This document shows, in pieces, positions 1 to 7,356 of a stretch of DNA of 64,000 nt (the stretch's first letter is position 1; each line of letters begins with the position of its first letter). The position numbers were made by a program, and so were the translations under genes. This stretch comes from Mogibacterium sp. GTDB lineage: Bacteria > Bacillota > Clostridia > Peptostreptococcales > Anaerovoracaceae. The stretch is taken from positions 1-64,000 of the forward strand of contig JAFRJV010000044.1 in NCBI GenBank assembly GCA_017432075.1, in the 5' to 3' direction. The notes under the pieces were generated by a model. It worked only from the letters and a program-made list of their open reading frames with translations, was not told where the DNA came from and made no database searches.

Positions 1-45
1 CTATACGAATCTTCTCGGCTGGTGACAATTTCTGCTTTTCTGCCA
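1..45 (-). CDS. 5' end of an unidentified gene running off the left edge
   Basis: The leftward frame starts with ATG at 45 and reads MAEKQKLSPAEKIRI before the edge. A GGGAG ribosome-binding site lies about nine bases upstream, so the start looks real. The short N-terminus resembles the first residues of helix-turn-helix proteins of IS3-type transposition units, but 15 residues cannot settle this. It lies next to a decayed insertion sequence, and its ribosome-binding site is inside an inverted repeat (54-108), an arrangement common in mobile elements. Function is not assigned. Confidence 0.4.
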   Translation of the reverse strand, partial: WQKSRNCHQPRRFV

Positions 46-53
46 TAAAAATA

Positions 54-108
54 GCTCCCTTCATGATTAACAGTGATTTCCTTTTTCACTGTCTCTCATA
101 AAGGGAGC
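54..108 (-). promoter_or_regulatory. Hairpin that would mask the ribosome-binding site of the leftmost gene
   Basis: GCTCCCTTcATGA at 54-66 pairs with TCATaAAGGGAGC at 96-108 (12 of 13 positions), and inside it CAGTGA at 71-76 pairs with TCACTG at 86-91. On the minus strand the 5' arm is followed by the arm holding AAGGGAGC, the ribosome-binding site of the gene starting at 45. In RNA starting upstream of the repeat, the site would be base-paired. This is the known way insertion sequences block translation from readthrough transcripts; that role here is inferred. Confidence 0.55.
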
Positions 109-113
109 GTATC

Positions 114-134
114 AAAATGTGGCAGCCTCTTAAC
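114..134 (+). repeat. Left terminal inverted repeat of the IS element
   Basis: Twenty-one bases that match the reverse complement of 1656-1676 without mismatch. The match stops abruptly inward at 135. Confidence 0.85.
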
Positions 135-258
135 TTGCCCGCCTAACGGCGAGCTGTTTTGATGCGATCGACTTGAAAGCCTTGTAAATGCTTGGTTTTA
201 TCAAAAACAAAAAGCTCCGCACCTATTGGTAAACGGAGTTCAATGGTAAAATATTAGT

Positions 259-1549
259 ATGCAAACCCTAAATATTTTACGGCAAAATTATACGTTGTTT
301 TCGAGGCCGTATCAACTAAAACTTCCGCTCGAGATCGGACATGTCATTCCCGATGACGACTGCGTGAGGCTCCTGGGTCAGTTTGTGGAGGAACTGGATC
401 TAAGTGATCTGTATTCGACCTATTCCAGAGTAAAGGAAAATCAGGTGAGCCCGCGTCAGATGCTGAAGATAATGCTGTACGCCTACCATGAACACAACTA
501 CTCATCAAGAGGCATCGAAAAATCATGCAGGAGAGACATCAACTACATGTACCTTCTGGAAGGCCGGACATCACCTGATCATGCAACCATAGCAAGATTC
601 AGATCGATCCATTTCGCACAGGTGGCAGATAAGTATCTTGCAATGACGGTAAACTATCTGATGGAGCTTGGCGAGATCAGTGGTAGAGAGATATTCATCG
701 ACGGGACCAAGATCGAAGCCAATGCCAACAAGTACACGTTCGTTTGGAAGAAGGCAGTGACAAAGAATCAGGCGAAGCTTCTGGACAAGACCGCACTTTT
801 GGTGCAGGAATGCATCGAGACTTACGGTCTAAGAGAGATATGGCGCGGTCAGGTCAAGGAGAAGCATCTCGGCAAACTTCTCAAAAGGCTGTATAAGATC
901 AAGGACGAAGAAGGCGTTGAATTCGTACACGGCAGCGGATGCCGGATATGAGAGCGAGGAGAATTACAGTTTTCTGGAAGATCATCGAATAACTGCGATG
1001 ATCAAACCTGCCAACTACGAGATCTCCCGGACAAAGAAATACAAGGCTGACATAAGCCGCAAGGAAAACATGCCTTATGATCCTGACGGTGACTTCTACA
1101 CATGCAGGAATGGCTGCCGGCTATACGCATGCGGCATAAATGAACGGAAGTCTTTCAGCGGATACATTTGCAGGGAGACCGTCTATCGCTGCAGAGACTG
1201 TGACGGATGCCAATACAAGGCTGAATGTATAAAGGGCAGGAACTGGAAGATCCCGGAGGAGGAACGTTTCAAAAGGCTCAGTGTTTCAAGGACGTTCGAA
1301 AGACAGCGTAAAGAGTGTCTTGAGCGGATCACCAGCGAAGAAGGGATCAAGCTCAGAGTCAACCGAAGCATCCAGGCTGAAGGTGCATTCGCGTTGTGGA
1401 AAGAAGACGGATCTTTCAGGCAATTTCTCTGCCGGGGTCAGGCAAATGTTTATGCAGAAAGTGTACTGATGGCGATCGCTCAGAACATAGACAATCTTCA
1501 TCGAAGAATACAGAACGGAAAGCTGGGAATGCATCTTTACGAAGTTTAA
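259..1549 (+). pseudogene. IS1182-family transposase, internally deleted and frameshifted
   Basis: Two frames carry the two ends of one transposase. 259-951 gives the N-terminal part (SPRQMLKIMLYAY, SPDHATIARFR and FIDGTKIEANANKY, with the first catalytic Asp in IDGTK). 917-1549 gives the C-terminal part, starting at ADAGYES with the second catalytic Asp and ending with the cysteine-rich CRDCDGCQYKAEC block and the NRSIQAEGAFA region. In intact relatives these parts are separated by roughly 110-120 residues. Here EFVHGSG runs straight into ADAGYES in another frame, so both a deletion near 940 and a frame change have occurred. No functional enzyme is expected. Confidence 0.88.
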
Positions 1550-1591
1550 AACAAACCTGAATAAGAACCGTTGATTATTGTGCGCAAAAAC

Positions 1592-1655
1592 CGGAAAGCA
1601 GACTGTCGACGACTGGATGATCGAATCCTGTCGATGACTGTCTGCTTTTTCTCAT
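1592..1655 (+). terminator. Possible terminator at the 3' end of the IS element
   Basis: AAAGCAGAC near 1595 can pair with GTCTGCTTTT at 1640-1649, followed by a T-rich stretch. The interior also repeats TGTCGACGACT and TGTCGATGACT. It lies just after the broken transposase, where an intrinsic terminator would be expected. The long loop makes it a weak call. Confidence 0.4.
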
Positions 1656-1676
1656 GTTAAGAGGCTGCCACATTTT
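1656..1676 (-). repeat. Right terminal inverted repeat of the IS element
   Basis: Exact 21-base complement of 114-134. It also forms one arm of the hairpin continuing to 1693. Confidence 0.85.
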
Positions 1677-1693
1677 TCAAATGCGACAGCCCC
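1661..1693. repeat. Imperfect palindrome at the IS right end
   Basis: GAGGCTGCCACATTT (1661-1675) and AAATGCGACAGCCCC (1679-1693) pair at 12 of 15 positions around a 3-base loop. The outer sequence read inward, GGGGCTGTCGCATTT, resembles the ends of IS1182-type elements, so the true right tip may be at 1693. The hairpin could also act as a terminator protecting the neighbouring gene. The left end lacks a matching extension and may have been trimmed. Confidence 0.5.
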
Positions 1694-1837
1694 TTCAGCA
1701 TATTCAACTATTCAAATTCTTCAGGTGCAGCCACGTATCCTGCTTTACTGACTGTAAATACAAGGCTTATTATGGCTAAAGAATTCACTTTGTACAAGTT
1801 GTACTCAATTTCAAAGGTTTTTAGTATCAAATCAGTA

Positions 1838-2944
1838 TCACAGAGTTTTGGCTGCCACAGTTTCTCTCAACACATCAAGTCTTCTATTAAACATGGCCCA
1901 CCATTCGTTACTTTTGAACCACTCTGATTTGACATCTTTTCTTTGATTTACGCCTATTTGCTTCACAGCCTCGACTGCCGCCTCTTTCTGTGAAAGACGT
2001 ATAGGAGATGTCTGGCAGATAGCGCCTTCAAGCGTATCATATGATGAAAAGGCTTTGTTAAAGTCCATCAGAGGGTGTAATCCAAGGATTTTGTTGGTAT
2101 TATTATCTACCCAGACTCCCCAGTTACCCCAATGGCGGTCAGTGTTACCTATCAGGTAGTCAATGATATTCATCATATAATATGCATACGCGTCTTTATC
2201 AAGAATCATTCTGAAATAGTCCTGATCATGATTCTGAGCGTATATCTGCACATATTCCATGGCTACGATACTTCTGTCCGGAGATGTGATTATCTCGCTG
2301 GAACTGACATCAACACCTTTATACTGTTCCGGTGAATAACACACATGATCTATTTCAAAGCAATCCATTATTTTACTGGCAAGCAGCTCTGCCTCTACAT
2401 CTCTTTTATCTCCATCCTTAAGGAGAAAGAACCTGCCATTTCTGCGCACCCATGCTTTAGGTGCTACGCCCTGAGTTGCTACATCGCCTGCAGCATCTCT
2501 CGGATCCACAAAATCTGCATTTTGCACGGTAAGGCTCATTCCTCTCAAACTGACGTCAACAAAAGAGTCAGATAAGGAATGATCAAATAAGTTGATTTCA
2601 GAGTAGTTTACTCGTTCATATTGCTTCTTCACCCAAAACACATCCGTAAGTGAAAGTGCATGATATGAAATAGCTATCTCAGCGCGATCGCGATCTGTGA
2701 CCGCTTGTTTTTTGCCGAGGCTGTTCAGTATTTCCTTAGCATATTTACGATCCATTGTCAGGATACGCGAAGAACACCAATATGTAAAATTGCTCAGATT
2801 ATTCAGTCTTATTTCCAGATCGTCAGCAGTTTTTTCAAGATACAGATTGTAAGGCATGAAGGACGCACTATAAATCGTACAGGAGCCATCACTCCTGATC
2901 GATGCTACCTTCCTGTCCTTGTGCATTATTATATAATTCTGCAT
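1838..2944 (-). CDS. HipA-like serine/threonine kinase-fold protein
   Basis: A 368-residue protein with the hallmarks of the HipA C-terminal kinase family. QGVAPKAWVRR (about 171-181) matches the Gly-x-x-Pro-Lys nucleotide loop and is followed by a beta-strand lysine (FFLLK). GNTDRHWGNWG (about 267-277) carries the catalytic Asp-Arg-His-x-x-Asn signature, and LMDFNKAF holds the Mg-binding Asp. Known HipA proteins phosphorylate translation factors and act as toxins with an HTH antitoxin. No HTH gene is seen here; two micro-ORFs lie directly upstream in the same direction. The kinase fold is well supported; the target and toxin role are not. Confidence 0.72.
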   Translation of the reverse strand: MQNYIIMHKDRKVASIRSDGSCTIYSASFMPYNLYLEKTADDLEIRLNNLSNFTYWCSSRILTMDRKYAKEILNSLGKKQAVTDRDRAEIAISYHALSLTDVFWVKKQYERVNYSEINLFDHSLSDSFVDVSLRGMSLTVQNADFVDPRDAAGDVATQGVAPKAWVRRNGRFFLLKDGDKRDVEAELLASKIMDCFEIDHVCYSPEQYKGVDVSSSEIITSPDRSIVAMEYVQIYAQNHDQDYFRMILDKDAYAYYMMNIIDYLIGNTDRHWGNWGVWVDNNTNKILGLHPLMDFNKAFSSYDTLEGAICQTSPIRLSQKEAAVEAVKQIGVNQRKDVKSEWFKSNEWWAMFNRRLDVLRETVAAKTL

Positions 2945-2978
2945 CTAAAGTATTCCCCCGTATGCAAAGCCGCTTTAT

Positions 2979-3074
2979 TCAGTGAATGAAACCATCTTCG
3001 TTAGCAGTAAAAGAAAAGCCGTTAATAATCATATCCGCTTTATTCGCAATGCTGATTATTTCCGTTTCAGACAT
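2979..3074 (-). CDS. 31-residue micro-ORF upstream of the HipA-like gene
   Basis: ATG at 3074 opens a frame beginning MSETEIISIANKAD and ending ANEDGFIH before TGA. It overlaps the end of the preceding micro-ORF by eight bases and stops 34 bases before the HipA-like start, consistent with a translationally coupled trio. It could be a complete leader peptide or small partner, or the N-terminal remnant of a longer protein cut short by a stop. No family is recognised with confidence. Confidence 0.4.
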   Translation of the reverse strand: MSETEIISIANKADMIINGFSFTANEDGFIH

Positions 3075-3183
3075 TTCTGACCTCAACTTTCCCAATATTC
3101 CCCAGGAATATCTCGGGATCAATGTAAAGATTCCTCAGAATTCGTATTAGGTCAATATATTCCTCAATTAATTCTTCAGCCAT
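3067..3183 (-). CDS. 38-residue micro-ORF, first of the HipA-like operon
   Basis: ATG at 3183 begins MAEELIEEYIDLIRILR and the frame ends GKVEVRNV. It is acidic and predicted helical in its first half, and its end overlaps the next micro-ORF. The upstream sequence has no strong ribosome-binding site, so expression is uncertain. With the 31-residue frame it forms an ordered lead-in to the HipA-like kinase, which is the only reason to treat it as more than a chance ORF. Confidence 0.35.
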   Translation of the reverse strand: MAEELIEEYIDLIRILRNLYIDPEIFLGNIGKVEVRNV

Positions 3184-3336
3184 TATATTGGAATCAAATT
3201 ATGTCACCGTTGTTTGGAAGATATGCAGTGTTACTGGTCATATGTCTCCCAACCTGTTACATGATATGAAAATTATACCATATAGCTTTGCAGCCTGAAT
3301 ATGTAAAGTAGAAGAGTGAATATTGACAGCATGCAA

Positions 3337-4974
3337 TCAGTCTGAGTCCCATTTCAAACGGAGAAGTCTGTCCTCTATAATCTCAAAGAGCAGCTTGCAT
3401 TTCGAATACCTTGATACTCTGAGTGAACTCAGTACTTCCTCTGCCTTTCTCCTTCCATCCTTAAGCTTTACGATACCTTCTACATAAGTTGCTGCCTCGC
3501 GATAAACTTCCCTCCTCTTCCCCTCAGAAAGCTTATCATACATCCTTTCACACAGATACTTATATAGCACATCGCTGTAGTCATCTCTCAGATATTCGAT
3601 ATTTTTTATCAGGATATAGTCGCTGCCTGTTTTCATCAGATACTGGAAGAGCTTATCCGTCTCACCTGTGTACTTATAGACCGTTGTCAGTGAAGCAGGT
3701 GTTCTTGGAGCAGCTTCTATCTCCTTTTCAAATTCTGCCAGTTTCCCGGCTTCATCGAGTCTGCGCAGACATTCAACATCATTGGTATTGAGATACTGAT
3801 ACCGGCAGTAGTCCAGATATATTTCCTGCTCCTTGCCTGAAGCCAGATATAATTCATGCAAAACATCAGGTATGTAGGATTTGTTACGGTAAGGATTATC
3901 CGCCACAGCTATCATGAATGCCCGGTACAGCTTAATCACAGATTTCGTCTTTGAAATAACATACTCTACATATTCTGAGTACTTTGCATTGATAAGAAGT
4001 TCTTCTCCGAGGTCGCCTGTGCGTAGATCTGTGTTGAGCAGATATATGCATATCAGAACGTTTGACTTGGGAACTGTGTTCTTGATGTTTGCATCTTTGA
4101 GTGTGCGCATATGATCATTGAGTTCCCTGATAAATTCATTTCTGTCATCTTCTGACAGATGCTTCCCAAGCTCCCTGACTATCCACTGATATTCATCATA
4201 CACAGCCAACTCTGGTCTCATAAAAATCTGAGATATAGTATCCCCTAAATCAGCATCGCTCCAAAGATTGATGAGTGTTTCTTTTTCTCCCTCTTTCAGA
4301 AGTGGCTGTGTATAGTCCTTCAATTCGTAATCAATTAGTTGAGCCCTCTCAACCATTCTCACGTTGATCGTATTTATGAAAGAATAGGCATCTCCGCGCT
4401 TATAAATAAAAATATCTCTTCTGCTCCTGAGATGTCTGAAATATGTACTGCTTTCGTCTCTGTTCAGCTCAGCTTTCAGTAAGGCTCTCAGTTCAGACTC
4501 AGATAAACTATTGAGATAATCGTCAAGCATTTCATCATACAGGATCTTATCTGCTTCATACTCAGCGTCTATTCTTAAAGAGTACTTGTGACCGTATCCT
4601 TCATCCTCATCATGCATTCCATACTCATCATCTTCATAATAGTCATATTCATCGTAATCATCATACTCATCGCCATATTCTTCATACAGCCTGCGATTTT
4701 CGACGAACTTATCTGCTTCTGCCGGATTTACCGTATAGTAAAGGGCAATCATGTGCTTGCACACATTAGTACCTGTAAAAAACGGGCATGTGCAGCTCGA
4801 AGATCTTGGCTTATCGAGATTGATTCTCACTATATAAGGCTCTTTACCGCTTCCGAGTACCCTTGCCTGATACTCAGATGCCCCCGTCTGCATAACATCG
4901 CTGACGTTGTCATCCAGGTAGTAATCAAGTCCACGCTCGACAACTCTATATGCGGCTAATTCTGTCAGTTTCAT
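3337..4974 (-). CDS. SWIM zinc-finger protein
   Basis: A 545-residue protein with an N-terminal SWIM zinc finger: Cys61, Cys63, Cys72 and His74 in CTCPFFTGTNVCKH. SWIM fingers bind DNA or proteins in Swi2/SNF2 ATPases and MuDR transposases. Residues about 99-127 form a very acidic, tyrosine-rich linker, and the rest is a long helical region (about 130-545) with repeat-like Leu/Tyr spacing. No helicase or nuclease motif is seen. It starts 10 bases after the pRiA4b-like gene in the same direction, so the two form a transcription unit. Its role is unknown. Confidence 0.75.
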   Translation of the reverse strand: MKLTELAAYRVVERGLDYYLDDNVSDVMQTGASEYQARVLGSGKEPYIVRINLDKPRSSSCTCPFFTGTNVCKHMIALYYTVNPAEADKFVENRRLYEEYGDEYDDYDEYDYYEDDEYGMHDEDEGYGHKYSLRIDAEYEADKILYDEMLDDYLNSLSESELRALLKAELNRDESSTYFRHLRSRRDIFIYKRGDAYSFINTINVRMVERAQLIDYELKDYTQPLLKEGEKETLINLWSDADLGDTISQIFMRPELAVYDEYQWIVRELGKHLSEDDRNEFIRELNDHMRTLKDANIKNTVPKSNVLICIYLLNTDLRTGDLGEELLINAKYSEYVEYVISKTKSVIKLYRAFMIAVADNPYRNKSYIPDVLHELYLASGKEQEIYLDYCRYQYLNTNDVECLRRLDEAGKLAEFEKEIEAAPRTPASLTTVYKYTGETDKLFQYLMKTGSDYILIKNIEYLRDDYSDVLYKYLCERMYDKLSEGKRREVYREAATYVEGIVKLKDGRRKAEEVLSSLRVSRYSKCKLLFEIIEDRLLRLKWDSD

Positions 4975-4984
4975 AGAGACCTCT

Positions 4985-6160
4985 TTATCTTATCCAGCCT
5001 AATAATTGATTTATTTCTTCATCGGTCTTTTCTTCAGCCCTTGTTATCTTGCTCCAGTTAATCATATGTTCATGTTCCGAATCATCAGGATTATTGATTA
5101 TCCTTAGATACTCATTGTACCCATGTTCTCCACCCACATCCTCAGGAGGGCGTTCACCTTGCCTTTCTATCATGACCGGGTGCTTAACTCCGCCTGAAGT
5201 CTTGCGTTCCTTAACAGTAATTATGTGCTCCCAGTTATCGCCAAAGTCATATGTATACATGCACCAGTCTTCCTCTTCAAAGACTTCATCCAATAATATG
5301 CTTTTGTCACCTACAGCCTCGTAATTTGCATCATCAAGGAAATCAAGAGCTTCCTGATCATCGCTGTCATATATGTAAAGCCTTGTATTATAGCTATGAC
5401 TCAGACCATTCAGTTCTAACTCATCAGGATCATAGTCGTCATACATCACATCAAAACTGTGGCAGTGGTAGTCAAACCAACCGAATGACGCTCTTATGAC
5501 TCGGTGCAGATCATGGAAATTGAGAAGCGCTGGCACCTCAACTATCCTGTAAATATCGTGATTCTCAATGTCCAGCCGTATATCCAGGACATAACTCTTC
5601 CTGCCTCTTACACTCTCATACGATCCATCACCATACATCTCAGCTAAAGCCCCAATTAGCAATTCCTCAGGTGTCTTGTACCCCTCTGACGTCCCGGTAA
5701 TGTAGTCCATCAGAGAAATCATTGAATTGACCTGGACCTTCTGATCATCTCTGAAGCGCACAGAAGACCATGCTACAGAATTGCCAAACTGATTCATCCT
5801 TGCAAGTACACTTCTGCTCGAGCTTCGACATATACAGCTATATTCATCATCCTCAAGATACCTTAGTATTACTTCTTCTTTGATCCCATACCTACGCATA
5901 AGTCCCTCAATTCCCTCGCGCAAGAGGTTATCCAGATGCTTATAATCTTTAGCTTGAGGCCTGTAAACAATAACGCTGATAGTTGCCAGGTCATTAAGAA
6001 AAATCAACACTTTCCTTCTGTCAATAGTTAGCAGATTAACATGCCATGAATGCAGCAGCACATTCTTCTCTTCCCTTTCTGAAACAGGCAGATCCGGCGC
6101 CTTATCTGCATTCTTCATGCCCAGCTTATCAAGGACCTTCTTAGTACACTGAATAATCAT
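4985..6160 (-). CDS. Plasmid pRiA4b ORF3-like domain protein with DUF6933-like N-terminus
   Basis: A 391-residue protein. The N-terminal 150 residues begin MIIQCTKKVLDKLG, resembling DUF6933-type domains. Residues about 175-365 match the pRiA4b ORF3-like fold: FHDLHRVIRASFGW, then CMYTYDFGDNWEH, then PPEDVGGEHGYNEYL. This fold occurs in plasmid and chromosomal accessory genes and has no agreed biochemical activity. A good promoter lies upstream (6199-6228), and it leads a two-gene unit with the SWIM protein. The domain call is firm; function is unknown. Confidence 0.78.
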   Translation of the reverse strand: MIIQCTKKVLDKLGMKNADKAPDLPVSEREEKNVLLHSWHVNLLTIDRRKVLIFLNDLATISVIVYRPQAKDYKHLDNLLREGIEGLMRRYGIKEEVILRYLEDDEYSCICRSSSRSVLARMNQFGNSVAWSSVRFRDDQKVQVNSMISLMDYITGTSEGYKTPEELLIGALAEMYGDGSYESVRGRKSYVLDIRLDIENHDIYRIVEVPALLNFHDLHRVIRASFGWFDYHCHSFDVMYDDYDPDELELNGLSHSYNTRLYIYDSDDQEALDFLDDANYEAVGDKSILLDEVFEEEDWCMYTYDFGDNWEHIITVKERKTSGGVKHPVMIERQGERPPEDVGGEHGYNEYLRIINNPDDSEHEHMINWSKITRAEEKTDEEINQLLGWIR

Positions 6161-6198
6161 TCTCTGTCCTTCCTCCTCAATCCTTTCACTTGCAATTC

Positions 6199-6228
6199 AT
6201 TATAAGCTTGTTTGGTCAATATGTGCAA
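6199..6228 (-). promoter_or_regulatory. Sigma-A type promoter for the pRiA4b/SWIM unit
   Basis: On the minus strand TTGCAC (6223-6228) is followed after 18 bases by a perfect TATAAT (6199-6204). Transcription would start about 30 bases before the ATG at 6160, leaving room for the GAGGAGGAAGG ribosome-binding site. Confidence 0.65.
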
Positions 6229-6269
6229 TCCAGCTTGCAGAAATGCAAATCGCAGCCTTCAAGACATCA

Positions 6270-6302
6270 GAAAATGCAGCAAAGCTTAATCTCTGCTGCA
6301 TT
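6270..6302 (-). terminator. Terminator of the guaBA operon
   Basis: On the minus strand AATGCAGCA (complement of 6294-6302) pairs with TGCTGCATT (complement of 6273-6281) and is followed by TTC, about 40 bases after the guaA stop. The T tract is short, so efficiency is uncertain. Confidence 0.6.
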
Positions 6303-6341
6303 GATTGTTCATATTATTCCGTCTGAACGTATTATTCGAAT

Positions 6342-7313
6342 TTACTCGAACTCGATCGTGGAGACCGGCTTATCCGAGATATCCCATATTACCCTGTTTA
6401 CACCTGGTACTGTTTCGATGATGCGGTCTCTCATTCTCTTAAGCATATCCCAAGGGATCTCTACCGATTCTGCAGTTACTGCATCAACTGTGTTGATGGC
6501 TCTGATGATGACCGGCCATCCCATGTATCTCTTGCCGTCCTTGATGCCGGTCGACTGCATGTCAGGAATGACTGCGAAGTACTGCCAAGGCACGTTCTCC
6601 ATCTTTCCGATCTCTTCTCTTACGATAGCATCAGCTTCTCTGAGAGCTTCGAGCCTGTCCCTTGTGATGGCTCCTGTACATCTTACTCCGAGTCCCGGAC
6701 CCGGGAACGGCTGTCTGTATACCATGCTGTCAGGAAGTCCGAGTGCGGAACCTACGACTCTTACCTCGTCCTTGTAAAGCAGCTTAACAGGCTCAACGAG
6801 CTCGAACTGAAGGTCTTCAGGAAGACCTCCCACATTGTGGTGAGCCTTTACTCCGTCGGACTCGAGGATGTCAGGATAGATCGTGCCTTGTCCGAGGAAT
6901 GCGATGCCGTCAAGCTTTGCAGCTTCTTCTGCAAATACGTCGATAAACTCCTTGCCGATGATCTTGCGCTTTGTCTCAGGATCATCCACGCCTGCAAGCT
7001 TGTCGAGGAATCTGTCAACAGCGTCTACGTAAATAAGATTAGCGCCGAGCTCCTCTCTGAACACCTTGATGACCATCTCAGGCTCGCCCTTGCGGAGAAG
7101 TCCGTGGTTTACATGAACGCAGACCAGATTGTCACCTATCGCCTTTATGAGCAGTGCAGCTACTACACTCGAGTCCACACCGCCGGAAAGAGCCAGAAGA
7201 ACCTTCTTGTCCCCTACCTGCGCCTTTATCTCAGCGAGCTGCTCCTCGATGAACTTGTCAGCGAGTGCACGTGTTGTGATACGTTCCATTGTTTCCGGTC
7301 TGATGTCTGCCAT
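6342..7313 (-). CDS. guaA: GMP synthase, ATP pyrophosphatase subunit only
   Basis: Converts XMP to GMP using ATP and ammonia. The start is the ATG at 7313, with GGAGG seven bases upstream; a longer frame to 7409 has no ribosome-binding site and overlaps guaB. The 323-residue product opens directly with the ATP pyrophosphatase domain (P-loop SGGVDSS at 43-49) and ends with the normal GuaA dimerisation domain (QPFPGPGLGVR and DKPVSTIEFE). Usual bacterial GuaA is about 510 residues with a class I glutaminase domain in front; that domain is completely absent. A separate glutaminase subunit, as in archaea, or direct ammonia use is implied. It follows guaB by 43 bases. Confidence 0.92.
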   Translation of the reverse strand: MADIRPETMERITTRALADKFIEEQLAEIKAQVGDKKVLLALSGGVDSSVVAALLIKAIGDNLVCVHVNHGLLRKGEPEMVIKVFREELGANLIYVDAVDRFLDKLAGVDDPETKRKIIGKEFIDVFAEEAAKLDGIAFLGQGTIYPDILESDGVKAHHNVGGLPEDLQFELVEPVKLLYKDEVRVVGSALGLPDSMVYRQPFPGPGLGVRCTGAITRDRLEALREADAIVREEIGKMENVPWQYFAVIPDMQSTGIKDGKRYMGWPVIIRAINTVDAVTAESVEIPWDMLKRMRDRIIETVPGVNRVIWDISDKPVSTIEFE

Positions 7314-7356
7314 TTTTATACCTCCGTGAAACTCATTTGAGTGATATTTGTTTATA

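Larger units (their letters stand above)
114..1676 (+). mobile_element. Decayed IS1182-family insertion sequence
   Basis: A 1.56-kb unit bounded by perfect 21-bp inverted repeats (114-134 and 1656-1676, both containing ATGTGGCAGCCTCTTAAC or its complement). It encodes one IS1182-type DDE transposase, now broken by an internal deletion and frameshift, so it is non-autonomous. The 124 bases before the transposase hold a short hairpin (CTCCG...CGGAG near 212-237), as often seen ahead of transposase genes to stop readthrough. No clear target-site duplication is visible. The right boundary may extend to about 1693, where a further inverted segment lies. Confidence 0.8.
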
